Part shown: positions 1 to 10,054 of the stretch, piece after piece
Numbering within the stretch: position 1 is the stretch's first letter
Layout of the letters: each line of letters begins with the position of its first letter
Assembly (NCBI RefSeq): GCF_002929705.1
Contig: NZ_PJIN01000003.1
Span: 496,001-560,000, forward strand
DNA length: 64,000 nt
Reading direction: 5' to 3'
Source: Arthrobacter sp. N199823
Lineage (GTDB): Bacteria; Actinomycetota; Actinomycetes; Actinomycetales; Micrococcaceae
The notes under the pieces: model-generated
Databases searched by the model: none
Told to the model about the DNA's origin: nothing
The model's input: the letters and a program-made list of their open reading frames with translations, nothing else
Translations under genes and position numbers: made by a program

Positions 1-3000
1 CGCTGGCCATCATTCCTTTCGCAGGTCTGGCCACGTACAACCTGGGCTTCCCCGACGCCCCGGTTGTGTGGCTCGTGACGTCGCTGATTGGCACCGTGGC
101 TTATGTGGTTGCGGCCGTGCGCTTGCAAAGCCGGCTGGTTGTTTACCTGTCCCTCGCCTTCCTACTGTCCACTGCGTGGTCTTCCGTGGCGGTCCTTGGC
201 GCGGCGCTGGCCTGGTACTTCGCCGCATTGGTTGTCTTCTCGGCACTACTGTCCCTGGCCGGACACCTGCTGGGCAAAAGCGGCGACGAATCCAACTTGT
301 ATGCCAAGCCGTTGTCCGATCTGGGTCCTTGGTTTGCGCCCGTGGGCATTGCCGGTTCGCTCGTCTTCTCGCTCGCCTTGAACGCGGCCGACCACACCCT
401 CGTTTTACTCGCGGGTACCATCTACTACGCCGTGATGGTTTCCCTCTGTGCCCCTGCAATGCGCAGGTGGAACTACCTCGGCCTCAGGGCATCCGTGACT
501 CTTGCTGCTCCCTTTATAGGCTGGCTGATCCAGTCCGAACTGGCGTGGTCGGCCGGGGCATTCACGCTTGGACTGGCCCTGCAAGCTATTGCCGTGGCCT
601 ACCGCCGGGACCAGCTGACCCTCTTCTTCCGCGAAGGCCGTTGGGCTGACCGCGACGTGTTCACCAGCGTCCCGCTGGTGGCCGCAGGTGCTGTGGCGTG
701 GACCGTTGGTCTGGCCCTTCCCTTCGGCGTGGAATCGGGCAACTCATCCTTTGTTGCTCTGGGCCTTGCGGTTGCACTGATCACCGCAACCGCTGTGGTG
801 CCCGCGTTCCTGCCCAAAGGGGAGTGGCTGCCACTGCCAGCCGTGGCGCTCACTCTGCTATGCGCACCGTTCCTGACCGCATCGGATTGGATGGTCCTGA
901 CGGCGATTGGCGCTATCTACTCGGCCGCCAGGCACCTGTTCGCGCGAAACACCACTTTAGGGCATGCCATGCTGATTGTGGCCCGGGTGCTGGTGAGCGC
1001 CTTTGTGGCAGCGGCGCTGGCACAGTTCATCCCCGCCCAACCGGGCAAGGTCCACTTGATCCTCGCCGTCATGGCCGGAGTCTCGGCGTTGCAGTTGCTG
1101 ACCGATGCCATGCTGGCCAGATTCGGTGCGGCAAACCCGGCCACCAGCTATTCGGCCGCGGCTTGGGCAGTGGTGGGAACCGGACTGGTGGTGCTGCTCT
1201 CGGTTTCCTACGCAGGCCAGTCAAGACTTTCCTTCCTTGGCGCCGCCGCACTGCCCCAGCTGCGGGCGGAGTTCCTGGTTTCGGCTCTTGCCATGGGGCT
1301 TGCAGCGGCCGTACTCTCCCTGACCAAGCTGCCCCGCGCTGGAGGGTTCTCCCGCGCGGAGGTGGTGGCGCCGTCGTACCTTGTCATTGCCGCGCTGTGC
1401 ACCGGACCAGTCTTTGACGCCGGTGGGGCCAGCATCGTCTGGGCTGCCGGGCTGGCCTACCTACTGCTCGCGGGCAGCCTACTGCGCCAGCAGAAAGAAA
1501 CGCTGCACCGCTGGGCCTACTGGCGGGCGGCACGGGCAGTTTCCCTACTGCTGGCCATTGCGCTTTTCCAGCTGTGGCGGGAGTTCGATCCGGCGACAAC
1601 CCTTGCTGGCACCCCCGTGGGTCTTGGCACAATCATGCTGGTGGCCTTGCTGCCCCAGCTGGTGATCCTCACGGTGGTGGCAGGGCATGGCCGGCGCATC
1701 TGGGGGCTGCAGGTCGACGTCGGGCTGACGCTGGCCGCCGTTGTTCTCATGGCGACACCGGGAATCCTCGCTTCTGAACTTGGGCTCTGGACGGCGCGGA
1801 CTGCCGTTGTATTGGCTGCAGCGGCGGTGTCTGCCCTTGCTGCGTGCGGCACTCTGCGCAGCGCCGCCATGTCCACGGTGCTGTGGGCCGGACCGGTGGC
1901 ACTGGCGCTGCTCTCGCTACTCTCGCTGGGTGACCGCCCGCAGGCTGCCGTAGTCGTTGGAATGCTGACGCTCACATCTGGGTTCCTGGCGGCCCGGGCC
2001 GGCACCGAAGGTCTACGAGGAGGGCATTTCCTGCTCGCCAGGGCGGCCGTATTCGGACTGGCTTGGATTGTTGTCAGGGAGATGACGGACAACCTCGAGG
2101 TAGTTTCACTGGTACTCACTGGAGTGCTCCTGCTGCAACTGGGGCTGGCGTACCTTGCCGGCGTGCCAGGGCGGTTCAATGCGGCGGTGGGTCAGGAGCA
2201 GTTCCTGCGGATCGGCCTGTGGCTGCTGCTTGGCGCACAGGTGCTGGTGCCGTTTTCCTATGTGGTCCTGTCCCTCGGATTCCAGCCCTCGGGAACAGCC
2301 CTTCGCTGGGTGGTTGCGGTGGAGCTGGTGGTCCTGGCCGCTTCGGCACTGGCAGCCCAAGTGTGGTTGAAGCAGCGCGGCGCCTCCTACCTGGCCATTG
2401 TTGCCGCCATGGGCGGCGCGGCCGTGATCGCGCCTGTCATGTGGCCCGGCGCCACGGCGCTGATACTCCTTGGACTCTGCGTCGCGGCTATCGTGTGGCG
2501 CTGCGCCAGCGAGCCCGCCGCACCCGAGATGCGCTGGTACTGGTTGGTAGCCACGGGCAGTTTCCTGGTCACTGCCACCATTGTGGATAGCGCCGCCGCG
2601 ACAGGCATTTTTGCTGCGATGTGGCTGGTGGCTGGCCTGGCGCTCTTGCTGGGTACCCATGTCATGAAGCTCCCGTGGCTGACGTTGCCCGGCTCCCTCA
2701 TGGTGCTATTGTCCGCTGTCCTTTTCGGCATCCAGGTGGACGATCTCGTGGACAACACCGGATACGCTTCCTTAGCGGCATTCGTGGTGGTTGTGGGCAC
2801 GCTATACATTGTGCGCATGGTCCTGCTGTCCCTGGTCCGGGAACCGCAGGTGCAGCGAGGCGCTCTGGTTGCCGTGGCACTCGGCGGCGGAGCCCTCTTC
2901 GCTTTGTGGGCCGTGGGATACGACTCCACAGCACTGCTGGGCGCCGCTGCCTTCACAGGCGTTGCGGTGCTCGGCTGCGTGGAGGTTCCGCCCGCGCGCC

Positions 3001-3653
3001 GCCGTTTGGCCATGGACATTGCGGTGCTGGCCTGCGCCGTGACCTGGTTCTGGGCCTGCAGCGTGTATGTGGACCTGGGCTTCTTCTGGTTCGTGCAGTG
3101 GACAGCCCTGGCGCTGGCCGCGCTAGCCGTGATCCGTTATCAGGCCAAACAGGCAGCCGCTGGCAAGGGAATGCTCATGGCGGCAGCTGTTGCGGCAAGC
3201 CTGGGCGGGTTCCTGACCATCTTCAGCGGCGATGCCCTGCAGCAGCTTGTTTCGCTGCTGGTGTTCGTGGCGTTGCTGGCTGTTGGCTTGGGCCTGGACG
3301 AACGCGTTTTCACCATTTGGGGTGCCGTAGGAGTTGCCACAGCCGTCATCTGGTACCTGCGCGGCTTCACCTACATCTTGCTCGCACTGCTGGCGTTGGG
3401 CCTGATCGCCTTCGCCATTTGGCGGTTGAATCGCAAGAAGCCGCAGGGGAGCAACCCCATGCCCACGGATCCGGGCAGCCAACCGCCCCTGCCCCCGTAC
3501 CTGATGGCCCGTCCAGAGATGGGGCAACAGACTCCAACCCCGCCGCAGTACGCGCCACAGCAGCCGGAGCAGCAGTACACCCCACAGCAGCCAGCTCCAC
3601 AGCAGCCCGGGCAGCAACCAAGGCAGCCAGAGCAGCCTCCGTCCCAGTACTGA
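1..3653 (+). CDS. Giant polytopic membrane protein, function unknown, 5' end outside window
   Basis: The frame is open from base 3 with no stop upstream, so the gene begins before the window; the GTG at 66 is only the first start-like codon inside it. About 1,200 residues are visible. I count roughly 40 hydrophobic helices joined by short loops, with almost no soluble domain, followed by a Pro/Gln-rich tail of about 70 residues after the last helix (QQPEQQYTPQQPAPQQP style). No catalytic or transport motif is recognisable. Very large multi-helix proteins of this sort are usually annotated as hypothetical or DUF2339-like in actinobacteria; I cannot assign a family. A GC-rich hairpin and a convergent gene follow, so this is probably the last gene of its transcript. 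Confidence 0.75.
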   Translation, partial: LAIIPFAGLATYNLGFPDAPVVWLVTSLIGTVAYVVAAVRLQSRLVVYLSLAFLLSTAWSSVAVLGAALAWYFAALVVFSALLSLAGHLLGKSGDESNLYAKPLSDLGPWFAPVGIAGSLVFSLALNAADHTLVLLAGTIYYAVMVSLCAPAMRRWNYLGLRASVTLAAPFIGWLIQSELAWSAGAFTLGLALQAIAVAYRRDQLTLFFREGRWADRDVFTSVPLVAAGAVAWTVGLALPFGVESGNSSFVALGLAVALITATAVVPAFLPKGEWLPLPAVALTLLCAPFLTASDWMVLTAIGAIYSAARHLFARNTTLGHAMLIVARVLVSAFVAAALAQFIPAQPGKVHLILAVMAGVSALQLLTDAMLARFGAANPATSYSAAAWAVVGTGLVVLLSVSYAGQSRLSFLGAAALPQLRAEFLVSALAMGLAAAVLSLTKLPRAGGFSRAEVVAPSYLVIAALCTGPVFDAGGASIVWAAGLAYLLLAGSLLRQQKETLHRWAYWRAARAVSLLLAIALFQLWREFDPATTLAGTPVGLGTIMLVALLPQLVILTVVAGHGRRIWGLQVDVGLTLAAVVLMATPGILASELGLWTARTAVVLAAAAVSALAACGTLRSAAMSTVLWAGPVALALLSLLSLGDRPQAAVVVGMLTLTSGFLAARAGTEGLRGGHFLLARAAVFGLAWIVVREMTDNLEVVSLVLTGVLLLQLGLAYLAGVPGRFNAAVGQEQFLRIGLWLLLGAQVLVPFSYVVLSLGFQPSGTALRWVVAVELVVLAASALAAQVWLKQRGASYLAIVAAMGGAAVIAPVMWPGATALILLGLCVAAIVWRCASEPAAPEMRWYWLVATGSFLVTATIVDSAAATGIFAAMWLVAGLALLLGTHVMKLPWLTLPGSLMVLLSAVLFGIQVDDLVDNTGYASLAAFVVVVGTLYIVRMVLLSLVREPQVQRGALVAVALGGGALFALWAVGYDSTALLGAAAFTGVAVLGCVEVPPARRRLAMDIAVLACAVTWFWACSVYVDLGFFWFVQWTALALAALAVIRYQAKQAAAGKGMLMAAAVAASLGGFLTIFSGDALQQLVSLLVFVALLAVGLGLDERVFTIWGAVGVATAVIWYLRGFTYILLALLALGLIAFAIWRLNRKKPQGSNPMPTDPGSQPPLPPYLMARPEMGQQTPTPPQYAPQQPEQQYTPQQPAPQQPGQQPRQPEQPPSQY

Positions 3654-3750
3654 AGGGCCCAGCTCTGATCGGGAAGTAGCCCTGATCGAGAAGGCGACAG
3701 GGGATACCGACGGCGGAACATCCCTCCCAACCGGCCGCCGCCCAGCCTAG

Positions 3751-3781
3751 CGGCACCCGGGTGGGGGAGCAGCGGGTGCCG
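3751..3781. terminator. Hairpin between convergent genes, possible terminator
   Basis: A 9-bp perfect stem (CGGCACCCG at 3751-3759 pairing with 3773-3781) lies in the short space between the ends of the membrane-protein gene and the MFS gene. There is no clear T-run on either side, so it may be a weak bidirectional terminator. Confidence 0.35.
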
Positions 3782-3797
3782 GGACCCGCCGTCGTAT

Positions 3798-5087
3798 TTA
3801 CCGGACACCCTTGACACGGCTGACAGCCCAGGCTCCGGCCAGCGCGGTGACACCGGAGACCACAAACAACAGTGTGAAGCCGCCAACCGCACTGACCAGC
3901 AGGGCACCCAGCATAGGGGCGAAGGCCTGCGGAACCGTCAGGGCGATGTTCATGATCCCCAAGTCCTTCCCGCGCGAGAGTTGATCCGGCAGCACTTGCG
4001 TGGCCAGCGCCTGGTCCACAGAGAGGAAGCAGCCATAGCCCAGACCCAGAAGGGCGGCGGCGAAGGTTGCCGCGCCCATGGTGGGTACAAAAGCAAGAAT
4101 CAGAGCCGCAGCAGCTTGGAGAATCGAGGAACCAAAGACAAAAGCCCGGCGCCTGCCCCATTTGTCGGAGAGCCGGCCCAGCCACAGCGAGGCAATGATC
4201 ACGAAGACCATGTACACGAGTGTCAGTACTATCAGCGAGCTTTCGGCGTCGTCCACCTTGAGCCCGTACATCAAGAAATAGAGCAGCAGACTGGTGCCAA
4301 AGGCGTTGCCCAAGTTAACCAAGACGCGGCTCAGAAGCGTCCAGCCAAAATCCGGATGCTTGCGCGGGCTGATCCACAGGCCCTCCAGCAACGTTCGCCA
4401 CGTCAGCGGCGCAACGATCCCCTGGGGCAGCACGGCGTCAGGAATAAGGAGCAAGAAGGGTAGGCCCAGAGCAACCAGGAGTCCGGCCATCAGGGCATAT
4501 CCGCCAAAAGTGCCCAACCCCAGCGCCATCACCAAAACCAGGCCGGCAATGATGCCAATGGCTTGCGGGGCCGAAATCCAACCCGACACATAGCCGCGCT
4601 GATTCACCGGCACCTGATCGGAGATGGCAGCCGTCAACGCTGCCGTCAGGACGCAGAAAAACGTACTCGCAGCCACCCAGCAAATCCCGATGCCCAGCAG
4701 CGATGTCTGCAGACCCAAGAGCAGCAAGGACGCGGCGAATCCCGACGTGCCCAAGGCGATCCATGGACGACGGCGGCCGAAGCGGGACGTGGTGCGGTCC
4801 GACAACGCTCCGGTGAGAGGGTAGGCGAGCAGGGCGAAGGCTCCGGCGATGCCCGAGATCAGGCCAAACCCTAGAACGTTCTCTACCCAGTCCGTTGCCT
4901 GCAGATACTTCTCCACCTGCAAAGGAAGCAGCAACTGGACAGGCGTCAACTGGGCAATCCAGACACCAAACCAGCTCAGCGCAAAGAACAGGATCCACCG
5001 TCCGCCAACTCTCCGGGTGGGGACAGCCGCAAAGGACTCCTGGGTTGGGGGAGCGGGGATACTCGCATCTCCGGTGACATTGCTCAC
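3798..5087 (-). CDS. MFS transporter
   Basis: A 429-residue protein with 12 predicted membrane helices. It carries the major facilitator loop 2-3 signature GALSDRTTSRFGRRRP at residues 93-108 and the matching loop 8-9 copy GRLSDKWGRRR at 304-313, which are typical of proton- or cation-coupled secondary transporters. The RRP form of the signature resembles sugar/cation symporter-like MFS members, but the substrate cannot be read from sequence. The start is a GTG (M-S-N-V-T). No Shine-Dalgarno precedes it; a GATGCT box 6 nt upstream hints at a leaderless message. It is a single gene, convergent with the upstream membrane protein and divergent from the S10 operon. Confidence 0.85.
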   Translation of the reverse strand: MSNVTGDASIPAPPTQESFAAVPTRRVGGRWILFFALSWFGVWIAQLTPVQLLLPLQVEKYLQATDWVENVLGFGLISGIAGAFALLAYPLTGALSDRTTSRFGRRRPWIALGTSGFAASLLLLGLQTSLLGIGICWVAASTFFCVLTAALTAAISDQVPVNQRGYVSGWISAPQAIGIIAGLVLVMALGLGTFGGYALMAGLLVALGLPFLLLIPDAVLPQGIVAPLTWRTLLEGLWISPRKHPDFGWTLLSRVLVNLGNAFGTSLLLYFLMYGLKVDDAESSLIVLTLVYMVFVIIASLWLGRLSDKWGRRRAFVFGSSILQAAAALILAFVPTMGAATFAAALLGLGYGCFLSVDQALATQVLPDQLSRGKDLGIMNIALTVPQAFAPMLGALLVSAVGGFTLLFVVSGVTALAGAWAVSRVKGVR

Positions 5088-5517
5088 GCTTGAAGCATCT
5101 CACGCGCGTCAAGAGCGCTAAATGACGCTGGCGTCGGGGCCTTGCTCGTGCATACGAGGCCAGCGCCTACCTTGGCCCGATTGGTAATAATCGGGCGAAT
5201 CCGGCATACTTATTGAGTTGCCCAAGTGCTTTTTCGTGTCCCGGTCGAGATAATGCTCGTCGCAGGGTCCAAGTTAAAGACCAGGTGCAACAAGTCCCTT
5301 GCATAACTAGTGCGGGTACGTGCGCGAATTATTCGCGACACGCCCGACCGCGGGGGGCGGAGCTGCGATGGATTGAGGAACCCGGATTTATCCGGATTCA
5401 GTTCATCGGGAGCGTGGCTGTGAGTGCCACACATTGAACAGGAAAAGTAAACAGCGTTTACGTCAACAGCATCGCTACTACAGGTTGCTTCGTTACAGGA
5501 AAGAGAGTCACGACGCC
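5088..5517 (+). other. Long leader region of the S10 ribosomal operon
   Basis: These 430 bp separate the MFS gene from rpsJ and contain no convincing gene. Small inverted repeats are visible (CGCGAA...TTCGCG at 5323-5337 and CCGGA...TCCGG at 5382-5395). Such a long leader is where transcript-level control of the operon would act, but I see no named leader motif. Confidence 0.5.
5181..5210 (+). promoter_or_regulatory. Candidate promoter for the S10 operon
   Basis: TTGGTA at 5181-5186 and CATACT at 5205-5210 are 18 bp apart, a fair sigma70-type arrangement about 300 nt upstream of rpsJ. A second possible -10 box (GATAAT, 5249-5254) has no good -35 partner. Confidence 0.3.
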
Positions 5518-5826
5518 ATGGCGGGACAAAAAATCCGCATCCGGCTGAAGTCATATGACCATGAGGTTATTGATGTTTCAGCCCGGAAGATCGTTGAGAC
5601 GGTCACGCGCGCAGGCGCAACGGTAGTAGGCCCCGTGCCGCTGCCCACCGAGAAGAACATTTTTTGCGTAATTCGTTCTCCTCACAAGTACAAGGACAGC
5701 CGCGAGCACTTTGAAATGCGCACGCACAAGCGTCTGATCGACATCATTGATCCCACGCCCAAGGCAGTTGATTCGCTTATGCGTCTCGACCTGCCGGCCG
5801 ACGTGAACATCGAAATCAAACTGTAG
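5518..5826 (+). CDS. rpsJ: 30S ribosomal protein S10
   Basis: First gene of the S10 operon. The start is the ATG giving [19 protein letters not shown], which yields the standard 102 residues; the frame is open further upstream, but the purine-rich AGGAAAGAGAG about 12 nt before this ATG and the conserved N-terminus fix it. S10 sits in the 30S head near the A site and is also the NusE subunit of transcription antitermination complexes. The sequence ends in the conserved DVNIEIKL. Confidence 0.97.
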   Translation: MAGQKIRIRLKSYDHEVIDVSARKIVETVTRAGATVVGPVPLPTEKNIFCVIRSPHKYKDSREHFEMRTHKRLIDIIDPTPKAVDSLMRLDLPADVNIEIKL

Positions 5827-5843
5827 GGAGGTGCTGAGAAACT

Positions 5844-6494
5844 ATGACCGCGACCCGAAACACTAAGGGCATCCTGGGCACGAAGCTCGGCATGACCCAG
5901 GTCTGGGACGAGAACAACTTGCTTGTTCCTGTAACTGTCGTCCAGGCCGACTCCAACGTCATCACCCAGCTGCGTAACGCAGAGGTTGATGGCTATGTAG
6001 CGATCCAGATCGGCTACGGCCAGATCGATCCCCGCAAGGTCACCAAGCCTTTGGCTGGTCACTTTGAAAAGGCAGGCGTTACGCCTCGCCGCCACGTTGT
6101 CGAGCTGCGCACCGCAGACGCCGACACCTACACCCTCGGCCAGGAGCTCTCCGTTGAGATCTTCGAAGCCGGCCAGAAGGTCGACGTCGTCGGTACTTCA
6201 AAGGGTAAGGGTTTCGCCGGTGTTATGAAGCGTCACGGCTTCAAGGGTGCTCCGGCATCACACGGTGCTCACAAGAACCACCGTAAGCCCGGTTCCATCG
6301 GTGGCGCGTCCACCCCTGGCCGCGTTTTCAAGGGTATGCGCATGGCAGGCCGTATGGGTGCCGAGCGCGTAACCACCATGAACCTTACGGTTCACGGTGT
6401 TAACGCCGAGAAGTCGCTGCTGCTGATCAAGGGTGCCGTCCCCGGCGTCCGCGGCTCGGTCGTACTCGTACGCACCGCCGTGAAGGGAGCATAA
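5844..6494 (+). CDS. rplC: 50S ribosomal protein L3
   Basis: 216 residues, a normal length. It begins with an N-terminal stretch ending in [16 protein letters not shown], the hallmark of bacterial L3, and contains the conserved [17 protein letters not shown] and [15 protein letters not shown] segments that reach toward the peptidyl-transferase centre. A GGAGGT ribosome site precedes the ATG, 17 bp after rpsJ. It is one of the two early 50S assembly initiators. Confidence 0.97.
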   Translation: MTATRNTKGILGTKLGMTQVWDENNLLVPVTVVQADSNVITQLRNAEVDGYVAIQIGYGQIDPRKVTKPLAGHFEKAGVTPRRHVVELRTADADTYTLGQELSVEIFEAGQKVDVVGTSKGKGFAGVMKRHGFKGAPASHGAHKNHRKPGSIGGASTPGRVFKGMRMAGRMGAERVTTMNLTVHGVNAEKSLLLIKGAVPGVRGSVVLVRTAVKGA

Positions 6495-6498
6495 GTAA

Positions 6499-7335
6499 AT
6501 GACTACTGTCAAAGTAGATCTGCCCGCAGAGATCTTCGACGTACAGACCAACGTGCCCTTGCTGCACCAGGTTGTCGTAGCTCAGCTCGCTGCTGCGCGC
6601 CAGGGTACACACAAGACCAAGACCCGCGCCGAAGTTTCTGGTGCAGGCCGTAAGCCGCATGCACAGAAGGGTACCGGCCGCGCCCGTCAGGGTTCAATCC
6701 GTGCTCCTCACATGACCGGTGGTGGCGTTGTCCACGGTCCGACCCCTCGCGATTACAGCCAGCGTACGCCCAAGAAGATGAAGGCTGCTGCTCTCCGCGG
6801 TGCCCTGTCTGACCGCGCACGCAACGGCCGTATCCACGTAGTTGCTGAATTGGTTTCCGGCACCACGCCGTCCACCAAGGCTGCAAAGGCTGTTTTGGCC
6901 GCTGTTTCAACTCGCAGGAACCTGCTGGTTGTCATCGAGCGCGCCAACGACGCCACTGCGCTGAGCGTACGTAACATCACCAACCTGCACGTTCTGTATG
7001 TTGACCAGCTCAACACCTACGACGTACTCGTTTCTGATGACATCGTCTTCACTCAGGCTGCATACGACGTTTTCGTTTCCGGCCGCGCCGCTTCTGAAGC
7101 TTTCGCTTCGAGCATGCTGTTGGTTGAAGACCTGGTTTCCGAAGATTCCAACGATGACGCCGAAGGCACCATCAAGGGCAACAAGGACTCCATGAAGTAC
7201 CACGTGCCTGGTTCACGCTGGTATGACGCCACTGAGGCCGAAGTTTGGTTCACCACGGTTGAGGACGCCAAGGCCGCTGGCTTTGTCCCGGCCGGCGGCG
7301 AAGCTGCCCAGACCATTAAGGAGGACGGCAAGTGA
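6499..7335 (+). CDS. rplD: 50S ribosomal protein L4 with an extra C-terminal 'sunset'-like domain
   Basis: Residues 1 to about 205 are ordinary L4, including the extended loop that lines the exit tunnel ([15 protein letters not shown], residues 51-65). Bacterial L4 normally ends near residue 205-220. Here an acidic linker (EDSNDD, 215-220) leads into a further 55 residues. Residues 222-265 read [32 protein letters not shown], where dots are residues left out. This is the pattern of the short domain I know as the 'sunset' domain, related in look to the Ada-type Me-binding and micrococcal-nuclease-tail modules (GN..S..YH......Y.....WF...E.A..AG). No cysteines are present, so it is not a zinc site. 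The next gene, rplW, overlaps its stop codon, so the tail is in frame and translated with the operon. Function of the tail is unknown. Confidence 0.95.
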   Translation: MTTVKVDLPAEIFDVQTNVPLLHQVVVAQLAAARQGTHKTKTRAEVSGAGRKPHAQKGTGRARQGSIRAPHMTGGGVVHGPTPRDYSQRTPKKMKAAALRGALSDRARNGRIHVVAELVSGTTPSTKAAKAVLAAVSTRRNLLVVIERANDATALSVRNITNLHVLYVDQLNTYDVLVSDDIVFTQAAYDVFVSGRAASEAFASSMLLVEDLVSEDSNDDAEGTIKGNKDSMKYHVPGSRWYDATEAEVWFTTVEDAKAAGFVPAGGEAAQTIKEDGK

Positions 7336-7637
7336 GCGCCGTTACCATCAAGGATCCGCGCGACGTAGTGCTTGCACCTGTCGTTTCGGAAAAGAGCTAC
7401 GGCTTGATCGACGAAGGTAAGTACACCTTCTTGGTCGACCCCCGCTCAAACAAGACCGAGATCAAGCTGGCCGTGGAGAAAATCTTCTCCGTCAAGGTCG
7501 ACTCGATCAACACCATCAATCGTGCTGGTAAGCGTAAGCGCACCAAGTTCGGATGGGGACAGCGCAAGGGCACCAAGCGCGCCATTGTCTCCCTCCGCGA
7601 GGGCACGATCGACATCTTCGGCGGTCCGCTTTCATAA
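7332..7637 (+). CDS. rplW: 50S ribosomal protein L23
   Basis: 101 residues, starting at a GTG that overlaps the rplD stop (GTGA), so translation is coupled. Conserved features include [19 protein letters not shown] near the N-terminus and the [19 protein letters not shown] loop. L23 sits at the tunnel exit and forms the docking site for trigger factor and SRP, so it links this operon to the SecY gene downstream. Confidence 0.96.
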   Translation: MSAVTIKDPRDVVLAPVVSEKSYGLIDEGKYTFLVDPRSNKTEIKLAVEKIFSVKVDSINTINRAGKRKRTKFGWGQRKGTKRAIVSLREGTIDIFGGPLS

Positions 7638-7667
7638 GCGGAGACCACTTTAACGAGGAAATATACT

Positions 7668-8507
7668 ATGGGAATCCGTAAATACAAGCCGACAACCCCG
7701 GGCCGTCGTGGCTCGAGCGTTGCCGACTTCACTGAAATCACGCGGTCGACGCCGGAGAAGTCTCTGGTTCGTCCTCTGCCCAAAAAGGGTGGCCGTAACA
7801 ACACCGGTCGCATCACGACTCGTCACAAGGGTGGTGGCCACAAGCGCCAGTACCGCTTGATCGACTTCCGTCGTCACGACAAGGATGGCGTAAACGCACG
7901 CGTTGCTGAGATCGAATACGATCCCAACCGCACCGCACGCATCGCCCTCCTGCACTACGTTGATGGAACCAAGCGTTACATCGTCGCTCCGAACAAGCTC
8001 AAGCAGGGCGACTTCGTAGAGGCCGGTCCGGCAGCTGATATCAAGCCTGGCAACAACCTTCCGTTGCGCAACATCCCCGTGGGTACTGTTATCCACGCTG
8101 TGGAGCTGCGTCCCGGTGGCGGTGCCAAGATGGCTCGTTCAGCTGGTGCCTCGGTTCAGCTCGTCGCCAAGGAAGGCAAGTTCGCCCAGCTGCGTCTGCC
8201 CTCCGGCGAAATCCGCAACGTTGATGCGCGCTGCCGCGCGACCATCGGCGAAGTTGGTAACGCTGAGCAGTCCAACATCAACTGGGGTAAGGCTGGCCGT
8301 ATGCGCTGGAAGGGCGTACGCCCGACCGTCCGCGGTGTTGTCATGAACCCGGTCGATCACCCTCATGGTGGTGGTGAAGGTAAGACTTCTGGTGGACGTC
8401 ACCCGGTTAACCCGAACGGTAAGCGCGAAGGCCGTACCCGCCGTCCCAACAAAGAGAGCGACAAGCTGATTGTTCGTCGCCGCCGTACTGGCAAGAACAA
8501 GCGATAG
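7668..8507 (+). CDS. rplB: 50S ribosomal protein L2
   Basis: 279 residues, the usual length. The start [18 protein letters not shown] and the signature [13 protein letters not shown] near the C-terminus, containing the conserved His needed for peptidyl-transferase centre function, are diagnostic. It has a basic C-terminal tail ([12 protein letters not shown]). A GAGGAAA ribosome site lies before the ATG. Confidence 0.97.
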   Translation: MGIRKYKPTTPGRRGSSVADFTEITRSTPEKSLVRPLPKKGGRNNTGRITTRHKGGGHKRQYRLIDFRRHDKDGVNARVAEIEYDPNRTARIALLHYVDGTKRYIVAPNKLKQGDFVEAGPAADIKPGNNLPLRNIPVGTVIHAVELRPGGGAKMARSAGASVQLVAKEGKFAQLRLPSGEIRNVDARCRATIGEVGNAEQSNINWGKAGRMRWKGVRPTVRGVVMNPVDHPHGGGEGKTSGGRHPVNPNGKREGRTRRPNKESDKLIVRRRRTGKNKR

Positions 8508-8519
8508 GAGCCTGGAGAC

Positions 8520-8801
8520 ATGCCACGTAGCCTGAAAAAGGGTCCCTTCGTTGACCAGCACCTCTTTGTAAAGGTAGCTAGGGAAAACGACAAGGGCACC
8601 AAGAACGTAATTAAGACCTGGTCCCGTCGATCGATGATCATCCCGGACATGCTGGGTCACACGATCGCCGTACACGATGGTCGCAAGCACATCCCCGTGT
8701 TTGTAACTGAGTCGATGGTCGGGCACAAGCTCGGCGAATTCGCCGCAACGCGGACATTCCGCGGCCATGTCAAGGACGACCGTAAGGGCAAGCGCCGCTA
8801 G
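8520..8801 (+). CDS. rpsS: 30S ribosomal protein S19
   Basis: 93 residues, beginning [16 protein letters not shown] and carrying the conserved HNG-equivalent region [26 protein letters not shown]19 lies in the 30S head, contacts S13 (encoded at 25.4 kb) and the A-site finger. It follows rplB by 12 bp with a GGAG ribosome site overlapping that stop. Confidence 0.97.
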   Translation: MPRSLKKGPFVDQHLFVKVARENDKGTKNVIKTWSRRSMIIPDMLGHTIAVHDGRKHIPVFVTESMVGHKLGEFAATRTFRGHVKDDRKGKRR

Positions 8802-8839
8802 GCGCTTGTCAATACGGCAAAGACGAGAGAGAGATAGCA

Positions 8840-9205
8840 ATGGAAGCCAAGGCAAGTGCGCGTCATCTGCGCGTAACGCCTATGAAGGCCCGGCGCGTCG
8901 TCAACCTGATTCGTGGCAAGCAGGCGAATGAGGCATTGGCGATTTTGAAGTTTGCCCCCCAGGCAGCTTCGGAGCCGGTCTTCAAGGTAGTCCAGTCCGC
9001 AGTGGCAAATGCCCGCGTTCTGGCGGATCGCGATAGCATCGCGTTCAACGAAAATGATCTTTACATCAGCGAAATTTTCGTTGATGAGGGCCCGACCATG
9101 AAGCGGTTCCAACCGCGTGCTCAGGGTCGTGCGTTCGAGATCAAGAAGCGCACCAGCCACGTCACAGTGGTTGTCGCTACCCCCGTGAAAGAGGAGGCTC
9201 GCTAA
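8840..9205 (+). CDS. rplV: 50S ribosomal protein L22
   Basis: 121 residues. The protein opens with [20 protein letters not shown] and has the long beta hairpin region ending [20 protein letters not shown], which reaches into the exit tunnel and is the classical macrolide-resistance site. Length is normal. Its stop codon directly abuts the GTG of rpsC. Confidence 0.97.
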   Translation: MEAKASARHLRVTPMKARRVVNLIRGKQANEALAILKFAPQAASEPVFKVVQSAVANARVLADRDSIAFNENDLYISEIFVDEGPTMKRFQPRAQGRAFEIKKRTSHVTVVVATPVKEEAR

Positions 9206-10054
9206 GTGGGACAGAAAGTAAACCCGCACGGGTTCCGACTCGGTATCACCACGGATCACCGTTCACATTGGTTCGCGGACAGCAACAAGCCCGGCCAGCG
9301 TTACAAGGACTTCGTAAAAGAAGACATCCAGATCCGCGCACTCATGTCCACGGGCATGGACCGCGCAGGTATTTCCAAGGTTGAGATCGAGCGCACCCGT
9401 GACCGTGTACGTGTGGATATCCACACCGCACGTCCCGGAATTGTTATCGGTCGTCGTGGAGCAGAAGCAGACCGCATTCGCGGCGAGCTCGAAAAGCTCA
9501 CCGGCAAGCAGGTTCAGCTGAACATCTTGGAAGTCAAGAACCCGGAAGCTGATGCTCAGCTCGTTGCCCAGGGCATCGCAGAGCAGCTGACCTCACGTGT
9601 GGCTTTCCGCCGCGCGATGAAGAAGGCAATGCAGTCCGCACAGCGCACCGGCAGCGTCAAGGGCATCCGTGTCGCTTGTGCTGGTCGCTTGGGTGGCGCT
9701 GAAATGTCACGCACCGAGTTCTACCGCGAAGGTCGTGTGCCCCTGCACACCCTGCGTGCCAACATCGATTACGGCTTCTTCGAAGCCAAGACCGTGTTCG
9801 GCCGTATTGGTGTCAAGGTCTGGATCTACAAGGGCGATGTCACGTCCAAGGAACTGGCTGCTCAGGCAGCTGCTGCTCCTGCCCGTGGCCGTGGCCCGCG
9901 TCGTGACGGCGATGACCGCGGAGCCCGCGGTCCCCGCGCCGGTGGCGACCGTCGTCGTAACGACCGTCCTGAGCGCACCGAGGCAGCTGCCGCGGTTGAA
10001 GCTCCTGTAGCTGCAGAGGTTGCGGCTCCGGCAGTAGAAGGAGGAGAGGCGTAA
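9206..10054 (+). CDS. rpsC: 30S ribosomal protein S3 with a long charged C-terminal tail
   Basis: 282 residues, starting at a GTG with no spacer after rplV ([20 protein letters not shown]). The KH domain contains the GXXG-type motif [17 protein letters not shown]3 forms part of the mRNA entry channel and helicase site. The core ends near residue 213; the remaining 70 residues are an Arg/Gly/Asp-rich stretch ([19 protein letters not shown]) followed by an Ala/Val/Glu tail. Such tails are common in actinobacterial S3 and are presumably disordered. Confidence 0.96.
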   Translation: MGQKVNPHGFRLGITTDHRSHWFADSNKPGQRYKDFVKEDIQIRALMSTGMDRAGISKVEIERTRDRVRVDIHTARPGIVIGRRGAEADRIRGELEKLTGKQVQLNILEVKNPEADAQLVAQGIAEQLTSRVAFRRAMKKAMQSAQRTGSVKGIRVACAGRLGGAEMSRTEFYREGRVPLHTLRANIDYGFFEAKTVFGRIGVKVWIYKGDVTSKELAAQAAAAPARGRGPRRDGDDRGARGPRAGGDRRRNDRPERTEAAAAVEAPVAAEVAAPAVEGGEA

